The notes beneath the pieces are model-generated. The model was not told the origin of the DNA and made no database searches. It saw only the letters and a list, made by a program, of their open reading frames with translations. A program made the position numbers and the translations under genes. A stretch of 64,000 nucleotides of DNA. It comes from Fen-1135 sp963705275. Lineage in GTDB: Bacteria > Desulfobacterota > Syntrophia > Syntrophales > UBA2185. Position 1 is the first letter of the stretch. Every line of letters begins with the position of its first letter. The stretch lies in the NCBI GenBank assembly GCA_963705275.1, contig OY970063.1, positions 2,790,001 to 2,854,000 on the forward strand, read 5' to 3'. Below, one piece after another: positions 25,642 through 33,619 of the stretch.

Positions 25642-26160
25642 TTAACCTTTCTGCTCTTCGTACCGTGCGAGCACAAATAGCATGTCCGCCAATCTGTTGA
25701 GATATCTGTTAATTTCGGCATTGCGCAGGAGTCCTTCATTCTTGAGGCCTGCTGCTTTTCTCTCGGCCCTCCTAATGATGGTTCTTCCCACGTCTATCTG
25801 CGCCGATATGGGGGTTTCCCCCGGGTAGATAAATTCGTTTTTCAAGGTGATATTTTTCTGCAGCTCGTCAATGATCTCTTCCAGGCGCTTAATGTCTCCT
25901 TCCCCGATCCTGCGCGTGAGCTTTTGGATATCTTCCGGAACGCTGGAAAGCTCCGCCCCCATGATGAGCAGGTCTTTCTGCACGTTCAATATAATATCTT
26001 TAATCTTCTGGTTTTTTGTTGTAGCTCTCGCTACCCCGAGTGCGGAGCTTGCTTCGTCCAATACTCCGTAAGTCTCAGGCCTCGGATCGTATTTGGGGAC
26101 TCTCTGGCCGCCTAACAGGCTTGTTTCCCCTCCGTCCCCTTTTGTAGAAAATTTCATCAT
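25642..26160 (-). CDS. Cob(I)alamin adenosyltransferase, PduO type
   Basis: Makes adenosylcobalamin from cob(I)alamin and ATP. The 172-residue protein has the PduO/MMAB pattern: T-K-G-D-G-G-E-T-S-L at the N terminus (ATP loop), a central helical bundle, and the R-R-A-E-R and N-R-Y-L-N-R-L-A-D-M-L-F motifs near the C terminus. Its ATG overlaps the TGA of the phosphorylase gene upstream (ATGATGA), so the two are coupled. It implies B12-dependent mutases elsewhere in the genome, for example methylmalonyl-CoA mutase. Confidence 0.92.
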   Translation of the reverse strand: MMKFSTKGDGGETSLLGGQRVPKYDPRPETYGVLDEASSALGVARATTKNQKIKDIILNVQKDLLIMGAELSSVPEDIQKLTRRIGEGDIKRLEEIIDELQKNITLKNEFIYPGETPISAQIDVGRTIIRRAERKAAGLKNEGLLRNAEINRYLNRLADMLFVLARYEEQKG

Positions 26161-26867
26161 CTTCTCCTTTCCGTATATCTCGTGACTATCTTGAGCACTA
26201 TATCAGCATTTCTCCTGGCATGCTGAAGTATCTCATCCACCGTCAATTCTCTCTCTCCGAGGCCGTTCGCGAAGTTGTCCACTGAGCATAGGGATGCATA
26301 AGAGATCCCCAGTTCCTGCGCAATGACCGCTTCACTGGCCATAGTCATACCGACCACATCAGCAAATTGGGCCATCATTCTAATTTCCGCCTTCGTCTCA
26401 AATCTGGGGCCTTTGGTTTGCCAGTATACGCCTCCGTTTACGACGTCAATTTCGCAATCTCTTGCCGCTGCAATCCACTTCTGCCGGACTTCTTCATCCA
26501 ATCTTGGCGTGATATGAAATGCCCGTCCACCCACTATGGTAGGTGTCTCCGTAAGCATGAGGAAGTCGTCAGGTATGACAAACGTACCGGGCGCCAGATT
26601 TCTCTTAAGGGATCCCGTAGAATTGACGCTGATGATCTCTTTGACGCCGAGATCCTTCAACGCCTTGAGATTGGCCTGGTGATTGATTAAGTGAGGAAGG
26701 ATATGGTGCCGCCGGTCTTTACCGTGCCTGGGTACGAATGCGATGGCATCCGAAAAGAAGACAATGGCCTTGCCAAATTCATTTTGCATCTCCCTTTCTT
26801 CCAGATTATCGAAGATGCCCTTGCCCTGAAGAAGAACGATGCCGGATATAATGCCCAGAGATGCCAT
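26157..26867 (-). CDS. mtnP: Methylthioadenosine/methylthioinosine-type phosphorylase
   Basis: Purine nucleoside phosphorylase family enzyme of the MTAP subgroup, 236 residues. It shows the phosphate-binding R-H-G-K-x-R-R-H segment, H-L-I-N-H-Q-A-N-L-K-A-L, N-S-T-G-S-L, the substrate loop Q-T-K-G-P-R-F-E-T-x-A-E-I-R and the G-M-T-M-A-S-E motif. It is shorter than typical MTAP, so methylthioinosine or another 6-oxopurine nucleoside remains possible. ATG 26867 is preferred, with GGAG 6 bases upstream. A good sigma-70 promoter lies at 26903-26931. It is coupled to the adenosyltransferase gene. Confidence 0.85.
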   Translation of the reverse strand: MASLGIISGIVLLQGKGIFDNLEEREMQNEFGKAIVFFSDAIAFVPRHGKDRRHHILPHLINHQANLKALKDLGVKEIISVNSTGSLKRNLAPGTFVIPDDFLMLTETPTIVGGRAFHITPRLDEEVRQKWIAAARDCEIDVVNGGVYWQTKGPRFETKAEIRMMAQFADVVGMTMASEAVIAQELGISYASLCSVDNFANGLGERELTVDEILQHARRNADIVLKIVTRYTERRR

Positions 26868-26902
26868 TTGATTCTCCAAGAGACTCCTGTCGTTGATGAG
26901 TC

Positions 26903-26931
26903 CTTATACCAGATTCATTTATGTCTGTCAA
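26903..26931 (-). promoter_or_regulatory. Sigma-70-type promoter of the phosphorylase/adenosyltransferase pair
   Basis: On the - strand TTGACA (26931-26926) and TATAAG (26908-26903) with a 17-base spacer, 36 bases before the phosphorylase ATG. Confidence 0.75.
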
Positions 26932-26953
26932 AATGCAGTATAATTAATTGCGT

Positions 26954-26982
26954 TTGACATCCTTTGCGGCCATGTAGTAATA
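26954..26982 (+). promoter_or_regulatory. Possible sigma-70 promoter of thioredoxin-bamD
   Basis: TTGACA at 26954-26959, 17 bases, then GTAATA at 26977-26982. The -35 is perfect and the -10 weak. It is back to back with the divergent phosphorylase promoter. Confidence 0.5.
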
Positions 26983-27014
26983 GACTAGGAAGAAGTTACC
27001 GAGGAGGATGCAGT

Positions 27015-27347
27015 ATGGCTAAAGATGAATCTCTGGTTCAATTCACAGACGCTAATTTCGAACAGGAGGTGCTGAAATCGGAAAAGCCCGTTCTCGTCGA
27101 TTTCTGGGCGCCATGGTGCGGGCCCTGCAGGGCTGTCGGGCCTGTTGTGGAAGACCTCGCAGACGCATACAAGGGCCGCGTCAAGGTGGGGAAGATGAAT
27201 ATTGACGACAATCCCAAAACTGCCACGACCTACGGTGTAATGAGCATACCGACACTCATCCTGTTTAAAAAAGGAGATATCATGGATAAGCTCATAGGCC
27301 TCTCTCCAAAGGAACGTCTTGAAGGGCTGATCAAGAAGGCTCTGTGA
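27015..27347 (+). CDS. trxA: Thioredoxin
   Basis: Cytoplasmic dithiol-disulfide carrier, 110 residues. The active site F-W-A-P-W-C-G-P-C-R is at about residues 27-36, and the cis-Pro is in S-I-P-T-L. ATG 27015 has GAGGAGG 7 bases upstream; the upstream open frame has no thioredoxin sequence. bamD starts only 3 bases after its stop, so they are probably co-transcribed. Confidence 0.95.
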   Translation: MAKDESLVQFTDANFEQEVLKSEKPVLVDFWAPWCGPCRAVGPVVEDLADAYKGRVKVGKMNIDDNPKTATTYGVMSIPTLILFKKGDIMDKLIGLSPKERLEGLIKKAL

Positions 27348-27350
27348 TCA

Positions 27351-28079
27351 ATGGCTGAAAAAGTGAGCAGGAAAAAAACAGTTCTAATTCTTGTCATTAT
27401 CGCGGTATTTTCTCTTTCCGGATGCGGCTTGTGGACTCATATTACGCATCTGTGGGAGAAGCCCGACAGGACTAAAGGTACGGCGGAGCAGCTTTATCAG
27501 AAGGGATATGACGCGTATCAGGATGGCTGGTACAAGAGGGCAATTGAATATTTCCAGAAGGTGAGGGATCAGTATCCTCTCAGCAAGCTTGCCCTCCTTG
27601 CGGAGCTGGGGATAGCCGATTCGCATTTCAGTGATGAGGAGTATGGTGAGGCCGAGCTGGCTTACAATGACTTCATAAATCTCCATCCAACGCATGAGAA
27701 TGTGCCTTACGCGATTTATCAGCTTGGCATGTGCCACTATAAGCAGATGTATAGCATCGACCGTGATCAGACCGAGACAAACAAAGCCAGAAAAGAATTT
27801 GAAAGACTTATTGCACGCTTTCCTAACAGTAAATTTTCCTTAATGGCGGAGAAGACGCTTCGGGAATGCAAGAAGAACCTTGCGGAACACGAATTCTACG
27901 TGGGCAACTTTTATTTCAAGAAAAAGCAGTATAAATCCGCCTTGAAAAGATTTGAGACAATTGCGAAGGATTATGCAAACCTTGGTTTAGACTATAAGGT
28001 GTCTTACTTCATCGGTGAAACTAAGAAGCGACTTACCGAGGAAGAGGCTAGCAAAAAAGAATCAAAAAACACAAAATAA
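27351..28079 (+). CDS. bamD: Outer membrane assembly lipoprotein BamD
   Basis: Lipoprotein of the BAM complex that inserts beta-barrel proteins into the outer membrane. The signal sequence ends in a lipobox L-S-G-C with the lipidated Cys at residue 25. Tetratricopeptide-like repeats follow, including A-I-E-Y-F-Q-K-V-R-D-Q-Y-P, Y-A-I-Y-Q-L-G-M-C-H-Y and F-P-N-S-K-F, the pattern of the BamD/YfiO family. The length of 242 is normal. It is evidence for a Gram-negative cell envelope. Confidence 0.9.
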   Translation: MAEKVSRKKTVLILVIIAVFSLSGCGLWTHITHLWEKPDRTKGTAEQLYQKGYDAYQDGWYKRAIEYFQKVRDQYPLSKLALLAELGIADSHFSDEEYGEAELAYNDFINLHPTHENVPYAIYQLGMCHYKQMYSIDRDQTETNKARKEFERLIARFPNSKFSLMAEKTLRECKKNLAEHEFYVGNFYFKKKQYKSALKRFETIAKDYANLGLDYKVSYFIGETKKRLTEEEASKKESKNTK

Positions 28080-28154
28080 CTCTTCCTGCTTTCCCGCCCT
28101 CATAAAAAATCAAGTAAGAGAGAACAGAATTCGTGCGAAGCCTTGAATATACGA

Positions 28155-29789
28155 TTAAGACTCCAGAGGGAAGTTCTTTATTTTTTGCAGGGCCTTATGC
28201 GTGCATGCCTCTGGTGTTAGCGAGGTAGAAATAATGATATGCGAATTGTCCGGTATTTCGGTGATTCTCTCGAAAGCTTGCTTCTGCGTCAGGTAAATTT
28301 CCCAGCGCCCGTCAGAGGCCTCCCCCTTATCGGACATCCGCAGATCGAGCCGCTCCTTGATAATATTCTCCGGGCATATACACTCGATGACGAAGAAATC
28401 AGCCTTCAGTCTTTCTGCCGCCGCAAGCGCCTCTTGACGATCGGCGCGACTCTTGTATGATGCATCGATGATAACCGACTTTCCCTCTGCCAGTTTCTCC
28501 GACGCCAGCTCAAGTGCCCTGTCGTAGGTTTTCCTCGTGATCTCATCACTATATATGCCCTTGCCAAAGGCTTCAGGATGTCTATCCGCAGGCGCCAGAT
28601 GCAATATTTCTTTTCGCAGGATATCTGTTCTGATGATGTCGGCACCGATACGGGGCGCAAGAGACTTGGCGAGGACACTCTTTCCTGTTCCCGTAAGTCC
28701 CGCCATCAGGATGAGCGTCGGCTTTTCCAATCTTCCCGAATATGTGTAGGCGAGATCGAAATACCTTGACGCTGTACTGATTTCTTCCTCACGATCTGCC
28801 TGGCTTGTGGAACTTTCGCCCAGCCTGAAACTTGTGACCTTGCCCCGCACATAGGCATAATAGCATTTGTAGAAATTCTGCAGGCGTCCGATTTCACGAT
28901 CACCTGAATGTCTGATATAGGCCGATACAAAAGCATCTGCATAATCGGGATATCCGTTGTAATCCAGGTCCATAGACAGGAAGGCGACTTCAGAGGCGAC
29001 GTCCTCATAACGGAACCTTTCGTTGAATTCGATGCAGTCAAATATGATGATGTCGTCCGGAGAGTAATAATTGCCTGATTCGCTTGCTTCTTTAGGCCGC
29101 GTGCCGGAATCTATGATGCAGATATGTTCCAGATGCAGGTCGCCGTGGCAGTCCCTGATCTTATGATCTTTGACCCTTTTCGCAAGGAGAGCCTGATGCC
29201 TGGCCATGAAATCGTATGCGTAATATTTTATGAATCGGTACTGATATTCCGGGAGGGTCGTGTTTATGTAATTTCGTGTCTCCTCGAAGTTTTCATCGTG
29301 GTTCCGGTGTATTGTTTCCACACCTCCGATTTCATCAATGTTGCCGCCTGTTGCAGCGTGTGCATGGAAATCGACCAGCTTCCTCGCTACAGCATCCATC
29401 GCCGGACGGCCTATTTTTTGCTGATGAAGCAGAGTTTGGAGCATCCTGTCCTGGGGCAGCTTCTTCATGAGAACGGCATAATCGATAATACGCTCTCCCT
29501 TTCCCAGGAGTATCTTGCCTCTTGCATCTTCGCCGATTTCAAGGACGTCCAGATACACGTCCGGGGCGAGTCTCCTATTCAATCGGAGCTCTTCGTTGCA
29601 GTAGAATCTTCTCCTTTCGATTGTAGTGAAATCGAGAAAGTCGAAATCAACGGCCTTCTTGACCTTATATACGTAATCTCCGGCAATGAAAATATAGGAT
29701 ATGTGCGTCTGGATAAATTCGACATGCTCCGGCCGGTGGGGATAGAATTCCGGCCGGAACATGGCGGGAACCAGTCTGGGAAGTGTCAT
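28155..29789 (-). CDS. Aminoglycoside-phosphotransferase-like / P-loop kinase fusion protein
   Basis: A 544-residue two-domain protein. The N-terminal part (to about residue 345) is a protein-kinase-like phosphotransferase with V-Y-K-V-K-K-A-V near residue 40, catalytic C-H-G-D-L-H-L-E-H-I near 215 and I-F-D-C-I-E-F-N metal motif. The C-terminal part carries a Walker A, L-T-G-T-G-K-S-V-L-A-K, near residue 365 and resembles the zeta-toxin/adenylylsulfate-kinase type of P-loop kinases. Proteins of this architecture are widespread, but their substrate is not established as far as I know. Its start is 3 bases after the stop of a CaiB/BaiF CoA-transferase, so it is part of that transcript. Confidence 0.82.
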   Translation of the reverse strand: MTLPRLVPAMFRPEFYPHRPEHVEFIQTHISYIFIAGDYVYKVKKAVDFDFLDFTTIERRRFYCNEELRLNRRLAPDVYLDVLEIGEDARGKILLGKGERIIDYAVLMKKLPQDRMLQTLLHQQKIGRPAMDAVARKLVDFHAHAATGGNIDEIGGVETIHRNHDENFEETRNYINTTLPEYQYRFIKYYAYDFMARHQALLAKRVKDHKIRDCHGDLHLEHICIIDSGTRPKEASESGNYYSPDDIIIFDCIEFNERFRYEDVASEVAFLSMDLDYNGYPDYADAFVSAYIRHSGDREIGRLQNFYKCYYAYVRGKVTSFRLGESSTSQADREEEISTASRYFDLAYTYSGRLEKPTLILMAGLTGTGKSVLAKSLAPRIGADIIRTDILRKEILHLAPADRHPEAFGKGIYSDEITRKTYDRALELASEKLAEGKSVIIDASYKSRADRQEALAAAERLKADFFVIECICPENIIKERLDLRMSDKGEASDGRWEIYLTQKQAFERITEIPDNSHIIISTSLTPEACTHKALQKIKNFPLES

Positions 29790-29792
29790 CGT

Positions 29793-31142
29793 TTAGATAA
29801 TACCCTTGCCCCCCAGTTCTTTCAGCTTTACCGGGCCATATCCAAAATACTTGAGATATACAAATCCATTGTCGTAGCCAATGGGTCGACATGCCCATTT
29901 TGTTCTCGGTGGCGTCTCCGTCGATTTCCACTGCGCCTGGGCACAGAGGACAGGGCCGTAGACGGGATCCTGAACCGGCGTGAACATGCCCCGGTCCAGC
30001 CAGTTCTCATCGTGCATCGCTTTCCATGGCGATACTATCTCCGCTACGACGGGAGTGATGGGCGCAAGCCTGCCGCTTTTCGCGTATTCAACAGATTTTT
30101 TTGTGAGTTCCTCGCTTGTGAACTGTGAAGTCAGGGGATCGATCATGGACTGATACTTGAGCTGCCAATCCTTTTTCATGAAGGGCGCCAGGCTGGTCCA
30201 TTCATCTGCTTTCCACTCGTCGTATTTTCCCATCATATCGACGAATGCCTTCCACATCTCCAGGCGGAGACCTCCGAGGAAGACGCCGCCGTCTTTGGTC
30301 GGATAAAAGCCGTACAGCCATAAAGCCGTATCGAGGCTGCCGAAGCGCTCATTGATCACGCCTGCCTCACCGTACCACATGAGCTGATAGTCATTCAGAC
30401 GACCGTAAGCCTCTGGCGTGGAAACGTCAATCGCCTGGCCTTCGCCTGTTATGTCCCTGTAGTAAAGGGCGGCCAGGATGCCCATGGCTGCGAAAGTCCC
30501 TGAGACTGCCCATGCAATCCATGGCCCCGCCTTTGTGGGAACGGCATGCGGCATATCCTTTACAGTTTTTCCTTCCGGCAGGACCTCTCCTGTCGCATAC
30601 TGTACGCTGGAGCGTGCCTGGGAGACGTTGTCATAATCGTACTGCTTTCTTTTGCTTTCCGGACCAAACTGGCCGAAGGTGGAAATCGATGCAAGGATCA
30701 GGCGTGGATTGATCTCTGAGAGCGCCTCATAACCGATCCCCCACTTGTCCATGGTCCCTGCCGGATAGGTCTCGATAAGGACGTCCGCCTGGGCTGCAAG
30801 AGACTTAAGTATGTCTCTCCCTTCTTCCGTCTCAAGGTTAAGAGTTATGTGATACTTGTTTCGCCCCTCCTGGAGATAAGCGAGCCCTGTATCCTTTACC
30901 ATTATCCCGTTGGGGGAGTAGGTCCTGACTAGGTCGCCTCCCGGCGGTTCAATGCGAATAGTCTCCGCGCCGAGCTCTGACAGCATGGAAGAGCAGTAAC
31001 ATCCTGCCATGCTCCGCGAACTCAAATCGATAACGACGAGGTCATCAAGTGCCTCGGGTTTTTCAAAGTTCTTTGCCGGATCATCAAGTGACCTGATATT
31101 GTCTGCCCATGCCGCCCATTTTGCTCTTTTGTAGTCTGCCAT
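29793..31142 (-). CDS. CaiB/BaiF family III CoA-transferase, probable non-catalytic subunit
   Basis: A 449-residue family III CoA-transferase homologue. Fold landmarks are D-L-V-V-I-D-L-S near residue 35, L-G-A-E-T-I-R-I-E-P near 57, the N-K-Y-H-I-T-L-N-L block near 95, and G-I-L-A-A-L-Y-Y-R-D near 221. In the window where formyl-CoA transferase has its nucleophilic Asp169, counting back from the conserved L-A-A-L gives Trp211, so the catalytic aspartate is missing. The neighbouring paralogue 6 bases upstream keeps it (Asp187). A heteromeric enzyme, as in benzylsuccinate CoA-transferase BbsEF, is the simplest reading (inference). Confidence 0.85.
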   Translation of the reverse strand: MADYKRAKWAAWADNIRSLDDPAKNFEKPEALDDLVVIDLSSRSMAGCYCSSMLSELGAETIRIEPPGGDLVRTYSPNGIMVKDTGLAYLQEGRNKYHITLNLETEEGRDILKSLAAQADVLIETYPAGTMDKWGIGYEALSEINPRLILASISTFGQFGPESKRKQYDYDNVSQARSSVQYATGEVLPEGKTVKDMPHAVPTKAGPWIAWAVSGTFAAMGILAALYYRDITGEGQAIDVSTPEAYGRLNDYQLMWYGEAGVINERFGSLDTALWLYGFYPTKDGGVFLGGLRLEMWKAFVDMMGKYDEWKADEWTSLAPFMKKDWQLKYQSMIDPLTSQFTSEELTKKSVEYAKSGRLAPITPVVAEIVSPWKAMHDENWLDRGMFTPVQDPVYGPVLCAQAQWKSTETPPRTKWACRPIGYDNGFVYLKYFGYGPVKLKELGGKGII

Positions 31143-31148
31143 GTTTCA

Positions 31149-32477
31149 TCACCTCCTTAATATAGCGCCGGATTGCCCGTCCCAATCTGGGGGCGGCCTG
31201 CGGCCTTGCTGGTCCTTCCATCTTCCCAGGACTCCTTGTGTGTAGAGTTCGTCCAGTTGGGTCTGGTTTCTGCCCAGGATCTTGGTCATGATAAAGTCAT
31301 TATCAAAACCCACGGGCCTCACTGTCCAGCGATGTTTGGGCGGCGTTTTGGACATCATTATGGGGATTTCGTGATCGACATACTTTCCGTACATGGGGTC
31401 ATCAATCTCTTTGATGAAGCCTCGAGCCCTGCGGTGGGGATCTTCGCATTCATCTTTGGCAGTGTGAATCCGGGTAGCGGCGAACCCATGCTTCTTTCCC
31501 AGCCCTTCCACCTGGTCGGCTGTCTTGGTTACTGCCCATTCGGCGATGATCTTGAGGATTGCCAGGGCGTTTTCATCTTTGAGCCTGGTGGTGTGATCCT
31601 TGAAGCGGGGATCATCAGCCAGCTCCGGCTTAGCCATGGCGGTACAGAGGCCTTTGAACTCATCCGGCGCCGGTGCTGCAAGAGTGGCGAAGTTGCCATC
31701 CTTGCAGAGGAATGTGTCGGCAGGACAGATCAACTGATCGCGATTTCCCGACGGTTCCGCACCTTTGCCTGTAAGCTGCTGGTAGGGCCAGACCCAGCCC
31801 ATGGCACGCATGATATTCTCACTCTGCGACATTTCTATATACTGTCCTTTACCGGTTCTTTTCCGGTGATGAAGGGCGGCCAGCACGGCAACCTCACCCA
31901 TCATGGCTCCGTATACGTCGCAGATCCAGATGCTCTGTTTAAGTGGGGGCCTCTTGGAAAAGCTCGACATCCAGGCATAGCCGGAGAGCGCTTGTGCAGC
32001 GCCGTCGTTGGACGGACGGTCCTCCTCGGCGTAGCGGCCCCATTGGCCGAATCCGTTTTTCTCGATGTAAATGATTCCGGGATTTACTTTCTTGATATCT
32101 TCATAGCCGATGTTCCAGCGGTTCGTCACCGCGGGCCGGAGGTTGAACTCGACAATATCCGCTTTGGCACAGAGCTCTTTGAAGATATTTTGGGCCGTAT
32201 CCTTGTGCAGGTCCAGGGCCATATAATATTTGGATGGGTTGATGTGCATGAACATCGGGCCTTGTTCCTTGTAAAACCACCCGAATGGATTCAGGGAGCG
32301 CGTTACATCTCCCACAGGGGGTAATTCGACCTTTATCACCTCGGCTCCCATCTCGGCCAGAAACGATGGTCCTGCCGGTCCGAAGAGCAGTGTACAGACC
32401 TCTATTACCCTGATTCCTTTCAGGGGCGCCGGTTTTTTTAATTTGTTTTTTGCATAATCTTTGAAGACTCCAGGCAT
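31149..32477 (-). CDS. CaiB/BaiF family III CoA-transferase, probable catalytic subunit
   Basis: A 442-residue family III CoA-transferase moving CoA between carboxylic acids. It has P-L-K-G-I-R-V-I-E-V near residue 18, M-G-A-E-V-I-K-V-E near 43, N-P-G-I-I-Y-I near 132 and the catalytic Asp187 in W-I-C-D-V-Y-G, eleven or so residues before V-L-A-A-L. AGGAGGA site before ATG. It is first in the group with its Asp-less paralogue and the kinase fusion. Relatives activate benzylsuccinate, carnitine, mesaconate or bile acids. The acid handled here is unknown. Confidence 0.9.
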   Translation of the reverse strand: MPGVFKDYAKNKLKKPAPLKGIRVIEVCTLLFGPAGPSFLAEMGAEVIKVELPPVGDVTRSLNPFGWFYKEQGPMFMHINPSKYYMALDLHKDTAQNIFKELCAKADIVEFNLRPAVTNRWNIGYEDIKKVNPGIIYIEKNGFGQWGRYAEEDRPSNDGAAQALSGYAWMSSFSKRPPLKQSIWICDVYGAMMGEVAVLAALHHRKRTGKGQYIEMSQSENIMRAMGWVWPYQQLTGKGAEPSGNRDQLICPADTFLCKDGNFATLAAPAPDEFKGLCTAMAKPELADDPRFKDHTTRLKDENALAILKIIAEWAVTKTADQVEGLGKKHGFAATRIHTAKDECEDPHRRARGFIKEIDDPMYGKYVDHEIPIMMSKTPPKHRWTVRPVGFDNDFIMTKILGRNQTQLDELYTQGVLGRWKDQQGRRPPPDWDGQSGAILRR

Positions 32478-32581
32478 ACAGTATTCCTCCTTTTACTCCT
32501 CAATCTGTAAGCGGTAAGTAAGTGCGTGCTGATAACAGATGCACAATCGTTCCTCATCTTATGGTAGTCCGCTTTTTTCCA

Positions 32582-33619
32582 TCACCCCCTTTCGCTGGCC
32601 TGGCCGCTCAATTGGCCGCAGGCTGCCAGGATATCGCTTCCCTTACTCGTCCGAATGATGGCCGTGTAATGGTGGTTGAGAAGAACCTGCTGAAAGGCCC
32701 GTATTTCATCCAGAGAAGGCGCTCTGAATGTTGAACCGGGAAATTCATTGAAAGCGATAAGGTTAAGTTTGCATCGCATCCCCCTCAGGAGACGCGCCAG
32801 TTTTTCCGCATCCTCCGCCCTCGAATTAATGCCGGCAATAAGGATATATTCGAATGTGAGCATTCTCCGCCCCGGCATGGGATAATTCCGGCAGGCATCA
32901 AGAAGTGTTTCTATGGGATACTTCTTATTGACAGGCATGAGATAGCTTCTTGTGATGTCGTCCGGGGCATTCAGAGAAATCGCGAGATTGACACAGATGT
33001 CTTTGCCCAGTTGTTCTATCGTAGGTGCAATCCCGCAGGTGGATACAGTTACTTTCCTGTGTGAAAAACCGAATCCGATCTCGGACGTAATTATCCTTAT
33101 TGCCTTAAGGGTATTCTCGTAGTTTGCCAGAGGCTCCCCCATACCCATCATCACTATGTTCTTAATATTTTCTCCCTCCGGCGTATCGGACCGGAGTCTC
33201 GTTATCTGTCCCGTTATTTCCGAGGGGAGGAGGTTTCTTTTGAATCCCTGCCTGCCCGTCATACAGAATGTGCACCCCATTTGACAACCAACCTGCGTAG
33301 AAACGCAAACCGTCCAGTGATTCTTTCCGGGGATGAGGACACTTTCGATGAAAAGACCGTCTTCTAATCCGAAGAGGATCTTCTTCGTGCCGTCCTTTGA
33401 GACCTGTGTTTTTATAATCTCCGGCAGAGCGATTCTGGCTGCATCATGTATCTCATCCCGGAACGCCTTGGAAAGGTCTGTCATATCTTTAAAGGATCCG
33501 GCATGCGATTGGTAAAGCCACTTCATAATCTGCCTTGCACGGTATTTCTCCTTGCCAAATCTCGAGATAAAGGCCTCAAGTTCCGTCAGAGACATGTCTT
33601 TCAAGTTCGGCTTAACCAA
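32582..33619 (-). CDS. rlmN: 23S rRNA/tRNA (adenine-C2)-methyltransferase
   Basis: Radical SAM enzyme methylating A2503 of 23S rRNA and A37 of some tRNAs. The cluster motif C-Q-M-G-C-T-F-C has the RlmN C-x3-C-x2-C spacing, and G-M-G-E-P-L-A-N-Y and R-K-V-T-V-S-T-C-G are typical. The start is placed at TTG 33619 because V-K-P-N-L-K-D-M-S-L-x-E-L-E is conserved family N terminus and gives 345 residues; it overlaps the icd stop by 8 bases. ATG 33595 is the alternative. Confidence 0.9.
   Translation of the reverse strand: MVKPNLKDMSLTELEAFISRFGKEKYRARQIMKWLYQSHAGSFKDMTDLSKAFRDEIHDAARIALPEIIKTQVSKDGTKKILFGLEDGLFIESVLIPGKNHWTVCVSTQVGCQMGCTFCMTGRQGFKRNLLPSEITGQITRLRSDTPEGENIKNIVMMGMGEPLANYENTLKAIRIITSEIGFGFSHRKVTVSTCGIAPTIEQLGKDICVNLAISLNAPDDITRSYLMPVNKKYPIETLLDACRNYPMPGRRMLTFEYILIAGINSRAEDAEKLARLLRGMRCKLNLIAFNEFPGSTFRAPSLDEIRAFQQVLLNHHYTAIIRTSKGSDILAACGQLSGQASERG

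Noticed and set aside
29124..30128. Long + strand frame of 334 codons opposite the kinase fusion and CoA-transferase
   Set aside because: Antisense shadow of two clearly conserved - strand genes; Cys/His/Phe-rich and not family-like.
31173..32324. Long + strand frame of 383 codons opposite the CaiB/BaiF gene
   Set aside because: The - strand gene has clear catalytic and structural motifs; the + frame is its mirror with no recognisable domain.
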